This document shows, in pieces, positions 44,231 to 53,180 of a stretch of DNA of 64,000 bases (positions are counted from its first letter, which is position 1; every line of letters starts with the position of its first letter). The notes under the pieces were generated by a model, which worked only from the letters and a program-made list of their open reading frames with translations, ran no database searches and was not told where the DNA came from. Source of the stretch: Paracoccaceae bacterium. Its GTDB lineage: Bacteria > Pseudomonadota > Alphaproteobacteria > Rhodobacterales > Rhodobacteraceae. The position numbers were made by a program, and so were the translations under genes. The stretch is taken from positions 1 through 64,000 of the forward strand of contig JANQRE010000014.1 of assembly GCA_028284705.1 (NCBI GenBank), written 5' to 3'.

Positions 44231-46393
44231 ATGACACTCAACACATCTCGTCGTGGATTTCTCAAAGGCGCTGCTGCCGCCGGGGCTTTTCTTGTCATCG
44301 GACTGAAGCCTGATGGCGTATTGGCCGCCGGTGATGCGGGCGCACAGATCAATCCGTTTGTGAAAATCGGTCCGGATGGCAAGGTCATCGCCATCATCAA
44401 GCACTTTGAGAAAGGGCAGGGACCTGCAACAGGGCTGTCCACTCTGATTGCTGAAGAGATCGGCATCCGGATGGATCAGATCGACTATGAGTTTGCCCCA
44501 TCCAACGCGCAGCTCTATGCCAACCTGGCCTTTGGTCAGTTCCAAGGGACTGGCGGATCGACCGCCATGGCCAACTCTTTCATGCAATATCGCTCTGCCG
44601 GGGCTGCCGCGCGGGCGGTTTTGATTGAGGCCGCTGCGCAGGCGTGGGGCGACGATCCCGCATCGCTCGACATCGTGGATGGTGAGGTTGTCGGCGCTTC
44701 GAACGCGGCGCCTATCGGTGAGTTTGTCGCCGCCGCGACCCAGTTGGACGCGCCCGCAGAGCCGCCGTTGAAATCGCCGGATCAATGGCGATTGATTGGC
44801 AACCCGGATGTGCGCCGCCTCGACAGCGCCATCAAAGGCAATGGCACCGCGATGTTTGCGATGGATGTGCATCTGCCCAACCAGATGATCGCGATGCTGG
44901 CCCGTCCCCCGCAGACCGGTGGGCTGGTCAGCAGTTTTGATGACAGCGATGCCAAGGAGGTCAAAGGGTTTATCCGAGCCGCAACTCTACCCAATAAGGC
45001 GGCAGTCGCGGTTTATGCGGAGAACACTTGGGCCGCGATGCAGGCGCGCGAGGCGTTGAGTGTCGAGTGGGATTTGTCCAACGCGGAGACGCGAGACAGC
45101 TCGCAAATCAAGGACGAAATCCTGGCCGCCTTGGACGCAGAGGAAGAGTTCAATGTCCTCAAGAACGATCCCGCGCCGATGGATCAGGCAACGAAGATCG
45201 TGGAGCAGACATTCTACTTCCCGCTGCTGGCCCACGCGCCGATGGAGCCGTTGAACTGCACCATTGAAGCCAATGAGGATGGCGGCATCACGCTGCATGA
45301 CGGGGCGCAATTCCCAACCGGACCGCATATGGCTTTGGCGCAGATCTTCGAACTGCCGATGGACAAGGTCCGCATCAATACGATGCTCGCAGGCGGCTCC
45401 TTCGGTCGGCGGGCGACGCCGACGGCGGATTACCAGGTCGAAGCGGCACTTGCCTTCGTGATCACCGACCGGACCCGGCCCGTTAAGCTGGTCTGGAGCC
45501 GCGAGGACGACGTGCGTGGTGGATATTATCGTCCCGCCTTCGGGCACAAGGTGAGGGTTGGTCTGTCGGATGACGGCGAAATAGTCGCCTGGGACCATCG
45601 CATCGCGGGCCAGTCAATCATGAAGGGCACGGCGTTCGAGGATTTCTCGGTTCACGATGGCGTTGACCATTCATCAGTCGAGGGTGTGTCGGACACGCCG
45701 TATAGCATTCCGGGCTTCCATGTTGGTCTCACCGACACCAAGAAAGCGACGAGCACGCTCTGGTGGCGGTCGGTGGGTCACACCCACACGGCTTACGCGA
45801 TGGAGGTCATGATGGATATGGCCGCCCGTGCGGCAGGTCGCGATCCGGTGGAGTTCCGTCTTGCACATCTTGGTGATGGCAAGGATCAGAGCCGCAAGGC
45901 CGAGGTTCTGAAACTGGCTGCGGAAAAAGCGGGCTGGGGCAATGCACCAGACGGACGGACCCAAGGGATTGCCGTGCACAAATCCTTCGGAAGCTTCGTG
46001 GCCGAAGTGGTCGAGATTTCCGGCGACGCGGCCTCAGGCGTGAAGATCGAGAAAGTCACCTGTGCGGTGGATTGCGGCATTGCGGTGAACCCCGACGTGA
46101 TCAAGGCGCAGATTGAAGGCGGTGTCGGCTACGGGCTCGGGCACGCGATGCGCGACGAGATCACGCTGACCGGTGGCGTGGTGGATCAATCCAACTTCCC
46201 GGATTATGAGCCTCTGCGGATCGGTGATATCGGGGCCATTGAAACCCATATCGTGCCATCGGCTGAGCCGCCGACAGGGATTGGTGAGCCAGGCACCCCG
46301 CCCGCGCCCCCGGCCCTGGCAAATGCGATTGCGGCTGCCGGTACGGTCGTGGCTTTCCTTCCGATGGTGAATGACGGCGTTGAGTTCGTTTGA
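44231..46393 (+). CDS. Molybdopterin-binding large subunit of an isoquinoline 1-oxidoreductase-type hydroxylase
   Basis: 720 residues with a twin-arginine signal (TSRRGFLKGAAAAGAF), so the complex is probably exported after cofactor insertion. Cofactor and active-site regions include GQFQGTGGSTAMANSF, LAGGSFGRRATPTADY and near the C-terminus the Glu-bearing GIGEPGTPPAPPALANAI. IorB-type enzymes hydroxylate N-heterocycles or oxidise aldehydes. No cytochrome gene follows, although many such enzymes use a c-type cytochrome as acceptor. Substrate unknown. Confidence 0.9.
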   Translation: MTLNTSRRGFLKGAAAAGAFLVIGLKPDGVLAAGDAGAQINPFVKIGPDGKVIAIIKHFEKGQGPATGLSTLIAEEIGIRMDQIDYEFAPSNAQLYANLAFGQFQGTGGSTAMANSFMQYRSAGAAARAVLIEAAAQAWGDDPASLDIVDGEVVGASNAAPIGEFVAAATQLDAPAEPPLKSPDQWRLIGNPDVRRLDSAIKGNGTAMFAMDVHLPNQMIAMLARPPQTGGLVSSFDDSDAKEVKGFIRAATLPNKAAVAVYAENTWAAMQAREALSVEWDLSNAETRDSSQIKDEILAALDAEEEFNVLKNDPAPMDQATKIVEQTFYFPLLAHAPMEPLNCTIEANEDGGITLHDGAQFPTGPHMALAQIFELPMDKVRINTMLAGGSFGRRATPTADYQVEAALAFVITDRTRPVKLVWSREDDVRGGYYRPAFGHKVRVGLSDDGEIVAWDHRIAGQSIMKGTAFEDFSVHDGVDHSSVEGVSDTPYSIPGFHVGLTDTKKATSTLWWRSVGHTHTAYAMEVMMDMAARAAGRDPVEFRLAHLGDGKDQSRKAEVLKLAAEKAGWGNAPDGRTQGIAVHKSFGSFVAEVVEISGDAASGVKIEKVTCAVDCGIAVNPDVIKAQIEGGVGYGLGHAMRDEITLTGGVVDQSNFPDYEPLRIGDIGAIETHIVPSAEPPTGIGEPGTPPAPPALANAIAAAGTVVAFLPMVNDGVEFV

Positions 46394-46504
46394 CGAAAAC
46401 TGCGCTGCCGACCAGGGCGTCGGCAGCGCACCACAAGGCTCAGATACACAGAAGATATTGGTTCACGGGCATTCGATCTCTGGCCGATAATATCGCAGTA
46501 TTTC

Positions 46505-46517
46505 TTGGAATTTCCAA
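46505..46517. promoter_or_regulatory. Palindrome TTGGAATTTCCAA upstream of gntR
   Basis: A perfect 13-bp palindrome 34 nt before the GntR gene, followed by AATCGAT (46521-46527). The AATCGAT core recurs in the divergent promoter at 53152-53163. It may be an autoregulatory operator. Nothing else is recognisable in the 157-nt gap. Confidence 0.4.
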
Positions 46518-46550
46518 AAAAATCGATATTCTTGGACGCGGAGGTTTTGC

Positions 46551-47231
46551 ATGAATCAAATCGACGCGTCTTTCGCGCCCGGCGAGGGCTCAGCCACTCA
46601 TCAGGCCTATCTGAATTTGAGAAACATGATCGTCACGGGAGTGCTGAAACCGGGCGAGAAGCTCAAGATTGATGGCTTGCGGCAACGGCTGGACATTGGG
46701 GCCTCACCGATCCGGGAGGCCTTGAGCCTTCTGACGTCCGACAATCTCGTAGAGCGGATCGATCAGCGAGGGTTTCGCACCGCTGAGGTCAGCAGCCACA
46801 ATTTCAGAGAAATCCTGGCACTGCGTTGCACGCTAGAGGACATGGCGCTGCGTGAAAGCCTGGCAAATGCGACGCAGGACTGGGAAGAGCAGGTCGTGCT
46901 TGCGCATCACAGAATGCAGCGTGCCAAGGACGAACGCCAAGAGACGTTCGAAGCGCTTCACAAGGATTTCCACATGGCGCTTTTGAGCAATGCCAACTCG
47001 CCGATTCTGCTCAAGTTCTGCTCTCAGCTGTATGACCTGAACATCCGCTACCGGTTTCTTGCAGGAAGCGCGCTTGAGTATCGCAGTCGGGACGTGACGG
47101 ATGAACATGCCGGTATCCTTGATGCGATTGTGGCCCGCGATGCGGATTTGGCGAGCACGCGACTGATCAGCCACTACAGACTGACCGGCGATTTTCTGGA
47201 CGGGCTTATGGGGGACAACTGGTCCGCATAA
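46551..47231 (+). CDS. GntR-family regulator (FCD type)
   Basis: 226 residues. The N-terminal wHTH has KPGEKLKIDGLRQRLDIGASPIREALSLL and RIDQRGFRTAEV. The C-terminal FCD domain has the metal-type residues His in LHKDFHMALLSN, Asp/Glu in ALRCTLEDMALRE, and His in LISHYRLTGDFL. It converges on the dioxygenase gene across 7 nt and is the only regulator near the aromatic operon, so it is its likely controller. Confidence 0.86.
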   Translation: MNQIDASFAPGEGSATHQAYLNLRNMIVTGVLKPGEKLKIDGLRQRLDIGASPIREALSLLTSDNLVERIDQRGFRTAEVSSHNFREILALRCTLEDMALRESLANATQDWEEQVVLAHHRMQRAKDERQETFEALHKDFHMALLSNANSPILLKFCSQLYDLNIRYRFLAGSALEYRSRDVTDEHAGILDAIVARDADLASTRLISHYRLTGDFLDGLMGDNWSA

Positions 47232-47238
47232 TACGCGC

Positions 47239-48108
47239 CTAGGCCCTTACAAGCGTCAGGTCGAAGACCACTTTCAGATACTCGCCCGGGACTTTGCCGG
47301 ACAGGTCGAAGCCTGTTTCCGGGAAGCTGCCTGCGGGCATTGATTGGTAGCGCATCACCAGGTCCTCACGCACACCGAAGACCGTGTCCTGATCGAGATA
47401 GGGGTCGTCCTCCGGGAAAACTTCGGTGACGAGCGGCCGGAACCCATCCGCCTCGGCGATGAAATGCAGATGCGACGGGCGCCATGGATGACGGCCGCAG
47501 GCGCGCAGGATGTCGCCGACAGGACCGTCTGAGGGGACGGTGTATTCGACCGGTTTCACGGTTGTGAACGCGTAACGCCCGTCAGCGCCGACCGTTTGCA
47601 GACCATGGAAGGAATAGGTGTCCTGGTCCGGGTCCTGACTGGAATACAGCCCGTTGGGCGCGGTCTGCCAGATATCCAGTGTCGCACCGGGGATCGGGTT
47701 GCCATTTGAGTCAGAAATCCTGCCTTCGACAAGCAAGACCGGTTCGGGAAAATCGCGCCGCATGTCACCACCGACGGGCAGAGGAGGTGAGCCGGAGATG
47801 TGAAACGGGCCGAGCACGGATGAGGACGTGCCCTCTGGCGTGCTGTGGATCATGTCGATCAAGGAGGAAAGCCCCAACACGTCTGACAGGAGCACGAACT
47901 CATGCCGCTCGGAGTCCGAAATTTCACCGGCGCGTTCGAGGAATTTGATGCCGGTGTTCCATTCCTCATGGGTCAGGTTCACGTCCTTTGCGAAGGCATG
48001 GAGGTGTTTGATGAGGCTGCCCATGACCTCGCGCAAGCGCGGGTCCACGTCTTCACCAAGATAGCTCATGAACACGTCCGAGATGTTGTCTTTGGTCACG
48101 TTGCGCAT
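47239..48108 (-). CDS. Intradiol ring-cleavage dioxygenase, hydroxyquinol 1,2-dioxygenase type
   Basis: 289 residues. An N-terminal helical dimerisation domain (~1-105) is followed by the catalytic beta-sandwich. The Fe(III) ligands are expected at the Tyr in PNGLYSSQDPDQ, the Tyr in KPVEYTVPSDGPVG and the two His in RHPWRPSHLHF. SVLGPFHISGSPPLPVGGDM is typical of hydroxyquinol or catechol 1,2-dioxygenases. The enzyme would open a dihydroxylated ring between the hydroxyls. It is the last gene of the TRAP-containing operon, 21 nt after dctM. Confidence 0.88.
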   Translation of the reverse strand: MRNVTKDNISDVFMSYLGEDVDPRLREVMGSLIKHLHAFAKDVNLTHEEWNTGIKFLERAGEISDSERHEFVLLSDVLGLSSLIDMIHSTPEGTSSSVLGPFHISGSPPLPVGGDMRRDFPEPVLLVEGRISDSNGNPIPGATLDIWQTAPNGLYSSQDPDQDTYSFHGLQTVGADGRYAFTTVKPVEYTVPSDGPVGDILRACGRHPWRPSHLHFIAEADGFRPLVTEVFPEDDPYLDQDTVFGVREDLVMRYQSMPAGSFPETGFDLSGKVPGEYLKVVFDLTLVRA

Positions 48109-48129
48109 GCGAAGAACTCCTCTTGGGCG

Positions 48130-49434
48130 TCAGATTAGGGCGAGGCTGAGGGACGGGAAACGGATCAACAGAATAAGGACGACAAGCATGACGAAGGCGA
48201 AGGGTAAGGCGCCAAGGAAGACGTCCTTCAGCGTGATGCGATCATCGTCGAGCGTGGCTTTGATCACGAAGCAACTGAGCCCCAGGGGCGGTGTCAGGAG
48301 ACCGATCTCTGCCGCGACGACGGCGACGATCCCGAACCAGACAAGGCTAAGCCCCATGCCTTCGATCAATCCCAGAAACAGCGGCACCACGATGAGGATG
48401 ATCGACGCGGTATCGAGGATCGTTCCCAGAAAGAGCATCAGAATGACCAAGAGCGCCATGATCCAGAAGAAGCTGAAATTGTTCTCCGCCAGAAGCGATT
48501 GCAATTCGTTGGGAAGCCCGGCGAGCCCCAGCATCCGCGCATACATGGAGGCGGCCGTGATCAGGAACAGAAGTGCTGCGGTGATGTGGCCGGTCTCCAG
48601 CACGGTCTCCCAGAAGGTCTTGAGATTTATGCGTCCACGGACTGCGGCGATTATGATTCCCAGAAGCGATCCGGCTGCGCCTGCCTCGACCGGGGTCGTC
48701 CAGCCTGTGTAGATACCGCCCAGAACGACAACAATGAGCAGCGTGATCGGGAGGGTTTTACCCGCGATCTCGCCCCAGCTCATGAGGTCACCGTCTTCGA
48801 CGATCCGCCCGCCGACAAAGCCCGGTGTGAACCGTCCCATGATCCAGATCGCGCCGACATAGGCCGCCGCCAGAAGCAGGCCCGGGATAACGCCTGCCAG
48901 GAACATCTCGCCCACCGATTGCTCGGCGACGAAGGAGTAGATGATCAGCATGGCAGAGGGCGGGATGATCATGCCCAGAACCGAGCTGCCTGCGACCACG
49001 CCGACGGCGAAACGCGGGTTATAGTCGTGGCCAAGCATCGCGGGCACTGACATTTTCGAGAAGACCGAGGCCGAGGCGATGGAAGAGCCCGTCACGGCGG
49101 CAAAGACCGCGTTGGCGCCGACGGTGGCCATGCCGATGCCGCCGGTGATGCGCCGAAAGCCCTGGTTCATCACGGTATAGATGTCCGCGCCCAGCCCGGC
49201 TTTGGAGACGATATTGCCCATGAAAACGAAGAGCGGGATGGTTGCGAATGTGTATTCCATCGCGCTGTCGCCAATTGCGATCTTGGTCAGGGCAAAGGCC
49301 AGATCGATATTGTCCCGCATGATCCAGATCGCGATGAAGCTGACCATGCCCAAGGCGATGGGGATGTAGACGCCCAGATAAATCAGCGCGACGATGGCGA
49401 CGACCGAGATCAGGCCGATCTCGACTGGCGTCAC
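48130..49434 (-). CDS. TRAP transporter large membrane subunit (DctM)
   Basis: 434 residues, about 12 helices, with FVFMGNIVSKAGLGADIY, AVFAAVTGSSIASASVF, GVVAGSSVLGMIIPPSAMLI and PVEAGAAGSLLGIIIAA. It forms a Na+-driven importer with the small subunit encoded just upstream (4-nt overlap) and the binding protein before that. Substrate is probably an aromatic or ring-derived acid, judged from the dioxygenase downstream. Confidence 0.94.
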   Translation of the reverse strand: MTPVEIGLISVVAIVALIYLGVYIPIALGMVSFIAIWIMRDNIDLAFALTKIAIGDSAMEYTFATIPLFVFMGNIVSKAGLGADIYTVMNQGFRRITGGIGMATVGANAVFAAVTGSSIASASVFSKMSVPAMLGHDYNPRFAVGVVAGSSVLGMIIPPSAMLIIYSFVAEQSVGEMFLAGVIPGLLLAAAYVGAIWIMGRFTPGFVGGRIVEDGDLMSWGEIAGKTLPITLLIVVVLGGIYTGWTTPVEAGAAGSLLGIIIAAVRGRINLKTFWETVLETGHITAALLFLITAASMYARMLGLAGLPNELQSLLAENNFSFFWIMALLVILMLFLGTILDTASIILIVVPLFLGLIEGMGLSLVWFGIVAVVAAEIGLLTPPLGLSCFVIKATLDDDRITLKDVFLGALPFAFVMLVVLILLIRFPSLSLALI

Positions 49435-49955
49435 GACCCGCTCTCCTGATGCGGCGCGTCATCGCCTGTTTGGGTCAGAATGTGCAGCGCAAAATGCAGG
49501 GTGCAGAGACAAGCGCTGAGGAAAATTACCAGTTTCACTGGCCACCAGGGGGCAGTGAAAACCCCTGGCACACCGAAGAAATCCTGGCTTTCCCACATCT
49601 CGACGAATTCGGGCCACATGGCTATGGCAACTATCAGCATGAAGGCGGCGCTGAAGAGGTCGATGGCGCGGGCCATGAAACGCCCGACCGGTGGCCGGTG
49701 ATCCCGCATCAGATTGAGAAACCCGTCCGAGCGCGTCAGACGTCCCACGCGGATGACATCGGGAAGCTGCAGAAAGACGATCAGGACCATCGAGAATTGC
49801 ACGACCTCGACAGCCCCAAGGAACGGCTTGTTGAAAAGACCGCGCGCGATGATGTCGTAGTTCACGACGGCGATCAAAAGGATGACCACAAAAGTACCAG
49901 CGGCGTTGGCCGCAATGGCAACGCCGCTGGCAAGTTTTTCAAACGCTTTTATCAC
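49431..49955 (-). CDS. TRAP transporter small membrane subunit (DctQ)
   Basis: 174 residues with four helices; NYDIIARGLFNKPFLGAVEVVQFSMV is the family signature. It partners with the DctM overlapping its 3' end. Confidence 0.92.
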   Translation of the reverse strand: MIKAFEKLASGVAIAANAAGTFVVILLIAVVNYDIIARGLFNKPFLGAVEVVQFSMVLIVFLQLPDVIRVGRLTRSDGFLNLMRDHRPPVGRFMARAIDLFSAAFMLIVAIAMWPEFVEMWESQDFFGVPGVFTAPWWPVKLVIFLSACLCTLHFALHILTQTGDDAPHQESGS

Positions 49956-49973
49956 GCGTGCAGGTCCAACCGA

Positions 49974-51059
49974 TCAGTTGGTGACAGTCTCGGCGGCCCA
50001 ATCCCGCACGGGTGTGTAGCCAGCGTCCCTCAATTTGGCCATGTATGCGTTCAGCATCTCGCTGCCAGGCTGACCTTTTTCGTCGAGACCTGCGGCCCAT
50101 TCCGCCGCAATGTTTGGCATTGCATTGGCCCAGGCTTCGCGCTCGCCTGCATCCATCTCCACGATGGTGCCTCCGGCCTCAACAAAAGCCGCCCGGCTGG
50201 CTTCGGCGCGGTCCATAGCGATCCCGGCGACGTGGTCACGATAGGCAACGGCCACCTCTTGCAGGACGCCTTTCACTTCGTCCGGCAGCTTGTCCCAGTA
50301 GTCCTTGTTCACCGTAATGGTTTTCGAGTTCACTGCGCCCAGATCAGCCCGCAGCATGTAGGGGGCCACTTCGGCGATCTTGAAGGTCTTGGCCGCTTCG
50401 GGCCACAGCATCGCCTTCTCGACCAGACCGGTTTGCAGCATGTTGTAGAAGTCCGTCAGGCCACCGCGCACCCCGGCTGCATCCTTGATGCCCTCGAGGT
50501 AGCGCAGGTTCATACCGGCACCGGCCACTTTGGCACCTTCCATCTGTTTGATGGAGGTAATGGGCTCTTTTGAGAACACCTGATACGTGTCCAGCACGAC
50601 GCCCGTCGCCAGATAAACCTGGTTCTGAGCCTCGAACTCCGCCTGCATGGTCGGGAATTCCTTGGCGATCTCGTCCACGGCCTTGGCCACTGCCCGCGCA
50701 TCCGGGGCAATGAACGGCGTCGCGGCCGAGATCGCCTGGCTTGGCAGCTTCGAGTTGTGGAAGATCGTCGTAACGATGCCAATGTCACCGAGCCCCAGCT
50801 TCACGCCCTCCAACACACCTTTCGGCTTCACGATCGAGCCGCCATAGCTCTCCTGCCAGTCCATTTTGTAGTTGCCGCTTTCCGCAAGGCGCTTGTCGAC
50901 CTCGGGGATGAAGAAGGCGGTAAACTCCTTCACCCACAGCGCCCGCGCCGGGTAGCCATCGATCACAACGGCCTTGATTGTCTCGGTCGCCGCCGCTGGC
51001 AGGGCAGTCGCCGCAAACATGGCGCCGACCGCCATCCGTCTGGTCCATTTCGCAATCAT
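49974..51059 (-). CDS. TRAP transporter substrate-binding protein (DctP)
   Basis: 361 residues with a signal peptide (FAATALPAAA-TE). Family features include KPKGVLEGVKLGLGDIGIVT, the arginine-less hinge text KQMEGAKVAGAGMNLRYLEG and TGLVEKAMLWPEAAKTF. The usual carboxylate-binding Arg appears to sit in NLRYLEG. It follows the OsmC-like gene by 30 nt. Confidence 0.92.
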   Translation of the reverse strand: MIAKWTRRMAVGAMFAATALPAAATETIKAVVIDGYPARALWVKEFTAFFIPEVDKRLAESGNYKMDWQESYGGSIVKPKGVLEGVKLGLGDIGIVTTIFHNSKLPSQAISAATPFIAPDARAVAKAVDEIAKEFPTMQAEFEAQNQVYLATGVVLDTYQVFSKEPITSIKQMEGAKVAGAGMNLRYLEGIKDAAGVRGGLTDFYNMLQTGLVEKAMLWPEAAKTFKIAEVAPYMLRADLGAVNSKTITVNKDYWDKLPDEVKGVLQEVAVAYRDHVAGIAMDRAEASRAAFVEAGGTIVEMDAGEREAWANAMPNIAAEWAAGLDEKGQPGSEMLNAYMAKLRDAGYTPVRDWAAETVTN

Positions 51060-51089
51060 CTTTAGTCCTCCCTTTGATGCCCGATCCCG

Positions 51090-51545
51090 TCAGGCTTTTG
51101 TCCAGATCGTTTCCACTTCGGTGCCCGCTGCTACGAAGAGCTTCGACAGAGGGCAGTACTTTTCGACCTCTCGCGCCACGGTCTGAAGCTCCTCTACGCT
51201 TGCCGCGCCGTTCGCGATAACGGTTTGGGTGAGGGCCACGAAAGGCACCTCTATTTCTTCCGTGAGTGTCACGCCGCGACGGTCGAAATCGCAGGTGATG
51301 TCTATGTTCAGGTGGCCGATATCCACGCCGAGCTTCTTGGCGCATTTATGTCCGATCACATTCGTGCACCCGATCAGCGCTGAAAGCGCTGTGTCGGTCG
51401 GTGTCGGTCCGAGATTGGAGCCGCCGCGTTCGGTTGGTTCATCAATCGCAAATTGAAGGTCGCGGATCTCAATGTTGGACAGCGAGTGGCTTGGACACTC
51501 TGCCTTGGCCTTCAATTGCACCATGGTTTTCATTTTGATCGCCAT
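51090..51545 (-). CDS. OsmC-like peroxiredoxin-fold protein
   Basis: 151 residues from ATG 51545. Family text is GPTPTDTALSALIGCTNVIGHKCAKKLGVDI, carrying the first conserved Cys, and VEKYCPLSKLF, carrying the second. OsmC/Ohr proteins reduce organic hydroperoxides with a Cys pair, though several OsmC-like proteins have other roles. Placed in an aromatic-degradation operon it may handle reactive by-products. It follows the nitroreductase by 7 nt. Confidence 0.86.
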   Translation of the reverse strand: MAIKMKTMVQLKAKAECPSHSLSNIEIRDLQFAIDEPTERGGSNLGPTPTDTALSALIGCTNVIGHKCAKKLGVDIGHLNIDITCDFDRRGVTLTEEIEVPFVALTQTVIANGAASVEELQTVAREVEKYCPLSKLFVAAGTEVETIWTKA

Positions 51546-51552
51546 GGAGCCC

Positions 51553-52215
51553 TCACACGAAACTGCACACGTCTTCGAACGCGAAGCGCGGCAGCTTTTG
51601 GAACAGAGCGGTTTCATCCGCATAGCCAAGGTTGCAGAGGAAGTTCGATTTCCAACCGTTTTCCGCGAAAAACTCCGCGTCTACCGCAGCGTTCGAGAAG
51701 CCCGACATCGCACCGACATCTAGGCCCAAGGCCCGTGCGGCGATCATGAAATAGGCGCCCTGCAGGGTGGAGTTGCGGTAGGCCGTGTCATGGGCATAGT
51801 CAGCATTCTTCGCAAAGAGCGGTTTGCGATCCTCATGCGGGAACAGGAAGTCGAGCCTTTCCCAGTAAGCCGGGTCCCAGGCGATGATGGCGGTCACCGG
51901 CGCACCGCGCATTTTCGCGACATTTGGTGGCTTCAGAGCCGGTTCCAGCCGATCTTTCCCTTCGTCGCTGGTGATGAACACAAACCGCGCGGGGCATGTG
52001 TTCATGCTCGTTGGGCCCTGAATGGTGATCTCATAGAGCTCACGCAGTAGCTCTTCTGAGACGGGCTTGTCCGTCCAGGCATAGTGGGAGCGGGCATCGC
52101 GCAGGATCAGATCAATCGCATCATCGTCTAATCGTCCGATGCGCTGTCGCAAGGCGCGTACAGCCGCCTGTGCTTTCGCACGTGGATCGGTCGATGTCGC
52201 TTCGTCCTTCATCAT
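51553..52215 (-). CDS. Nitroreductase-family protein, RutE-like (malonic semialdehyde reductase type)
   Basis: 220 residues. The text DDDAIDLILRDARSHYAWTDKPVSEELLRELYEI, QGPTSMNTCPARFVFI, AYRNSTLQGAYFMIAARALGLDVGAMSGF and NGWKSNFLCNLGYAD fits the RutE/YdfG-type FMN nitroreductase family. Members reduce malonic semialdehyde or nitro/quinone groups with NAD(P)H. It overlaps the FAH gene by 4 nt. The substrate in this pathway is unknown. Confidence 0.85.
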   Translation of the reverse strand: MMKDEATSTDPRAKAQAAVRALRQRIGRLDDDAIDLILRDARSHYAWTDKPVSEELLRELYEITIQGPTSMNTCPARFVFITSDEGKDRLEPALKPPNVAKMRGAPVTAIIAWDPAYWERLDFLFPHEDRKPLFAKNADYAHDTAYRNSTLQGAYFMIAARALGLDVGAMSGFSNAAVDAEFFAENGWKSNFLCNLGYADETALFQKLPRFAFEDVCSFV

Positions 52216-53093
52216 TCCGCCGCCGTTTTGCCCGCCAGATCGACCTCATCCACGATGGGATTGGAGCAAATCCCGATCCCCTCAATCTCGATATCGATAA
52301 CTTCGCCGGGTTTCAGCCAACGCGGGTTTGGTTTCTTGGCGTGCCCTACGCCGGGTGGTGTGCCAAGAGCGATGTGATCGCCCGGCATCAGCGTTGTGTA
52401 TTCGGAGATGATCGAAATGGCCGTCGCCGCAGGCCAGATCATGTTGCCGGTGTTTGAACTCTGCAGGATTTCATCGCCCACGCGGCTCTCGATTTTGAGG
52501 CCTGATGCACCTTCTGGCACTTCGTCTGGCGTCACCACAAAGGGTCCGATCGCACCGGTATTGTCGAAGTTCTTTCCGGGCGTCCATTGATGGGTTTTGC
52601 GCTGGTAGTCCCGGACGGAGCCATCATTAAAAACGGTGTAGCCGAAGACATGGTTCAGCGCTTCAGCCTCCGGGATGTGACGCCCGCCTTTGCCGATGAT
52701 CAGCATCAGCTCGGCCTCGTAATCCAGTTTTTCGGAACAGGATGGACGGACCAACGGCGCGCCGGCTGCCATGATCGAGTTCCGTCCACGCATGAACAGC
52801 GCGGGGTAATCGGGGATGTCGTAGCCACCTTCCTTGATATGGTCGGTGTAGTTCAGCCCCAGGCAGATAATCGTCGGAGGGTTCTGGATCGGAAGCGCCG
52901 GGGTGATGTCACGGACGGCCACGGCGCCATCAAACGGTATGGTTTCCGCCTTGGACCAAAGCGATGGATCAGCCGAAATCGCAGACAGGTCATGTCCAAT
53001 TTCGGGCATTGCAGCGCTTAGATCGGTCGCACGATCTCCTTGCACGGCAAAGACAGTTTGAGGTCCGTCAGCCGTTCCCACCAGAAAGCGCAT
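52212..53093 (-). CDS. Fumarylacetoacetate hydrolase (FAH) family protein
   Basis: 293 residues from ATG 53093, which has AAGGAGGAG upstream. The C-terminal FAH domain shows ICLGLNYTDHIKEGGYD, KLDYEAELMLIIGKGGRHIP with the metal-binding acid residues, and MPGDHIALGTPPGVGHAKKP. Such enzymes hydrolyse or decarboxylate ring-cleavage products. First gene of the seven-gene minus-strand operon and divergent from the YciI-like gene. Confidence 0.9.
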   Translation of the reverse strand: MRFLVGTADGPQTVFAVQGDRATDLSAAMPEIGHDLSAISADPSLWSKAETIPFDGAVAVRDITPALPIQNPPTIICLGLNYTDHIKEGGYDIPDYPALFMRGRNSIMAAGAPLVRPSCSEKLDYEAELMLIIGKGGRHIPEAEALNHVFGYTVFNDGSVRDYQRKTHQWTPGKNFDNTGAIGPFVVTPDEVPEGASGLKIESRVGDEILQSSNTGNMIWPAATAISIISEYTTLMPGDHIALGTPPGVGHAKKPNPRWLKPGEVIDIEIEGIGICSNPIVDEVDLAGKTAAE

Positions 53094-53122
53094 GCGGTTT
53101 CTCCTCCTTGAATCACCAAAAA

Positions 53123-53163
53123 TTTGACGATAAAAACTACGTAAGTCAAATAAAATCGATTTT
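53123..53163. promoter_or_regulatory. Divergent promoter/operator region with inverted repeats
   Basis: The AT-rich 87-nt gap between the FAH gene and the YciI-like gene holds TTTGAC (53123-53128) opposite GTCAAA (53145-53150), and the perfect 12-bp palindrome AAAATCGATTTT (53152-53163). The AATCGAT core is shared with the region upstream of the GntR gene. Likely control site of the aromatic operon. Confidence 0.45.
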
Positions 53164-53180
53164 CCTGATGGGAGACGCAA

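Noticed and set aside
53124-53149. TTGAC...GTCAA between the FAH and YciI genes as another Dnr box
   Set aside because: The half-sites are about 16 nt apart instead of 4, so the Fnr/Dnr geometry is not met.
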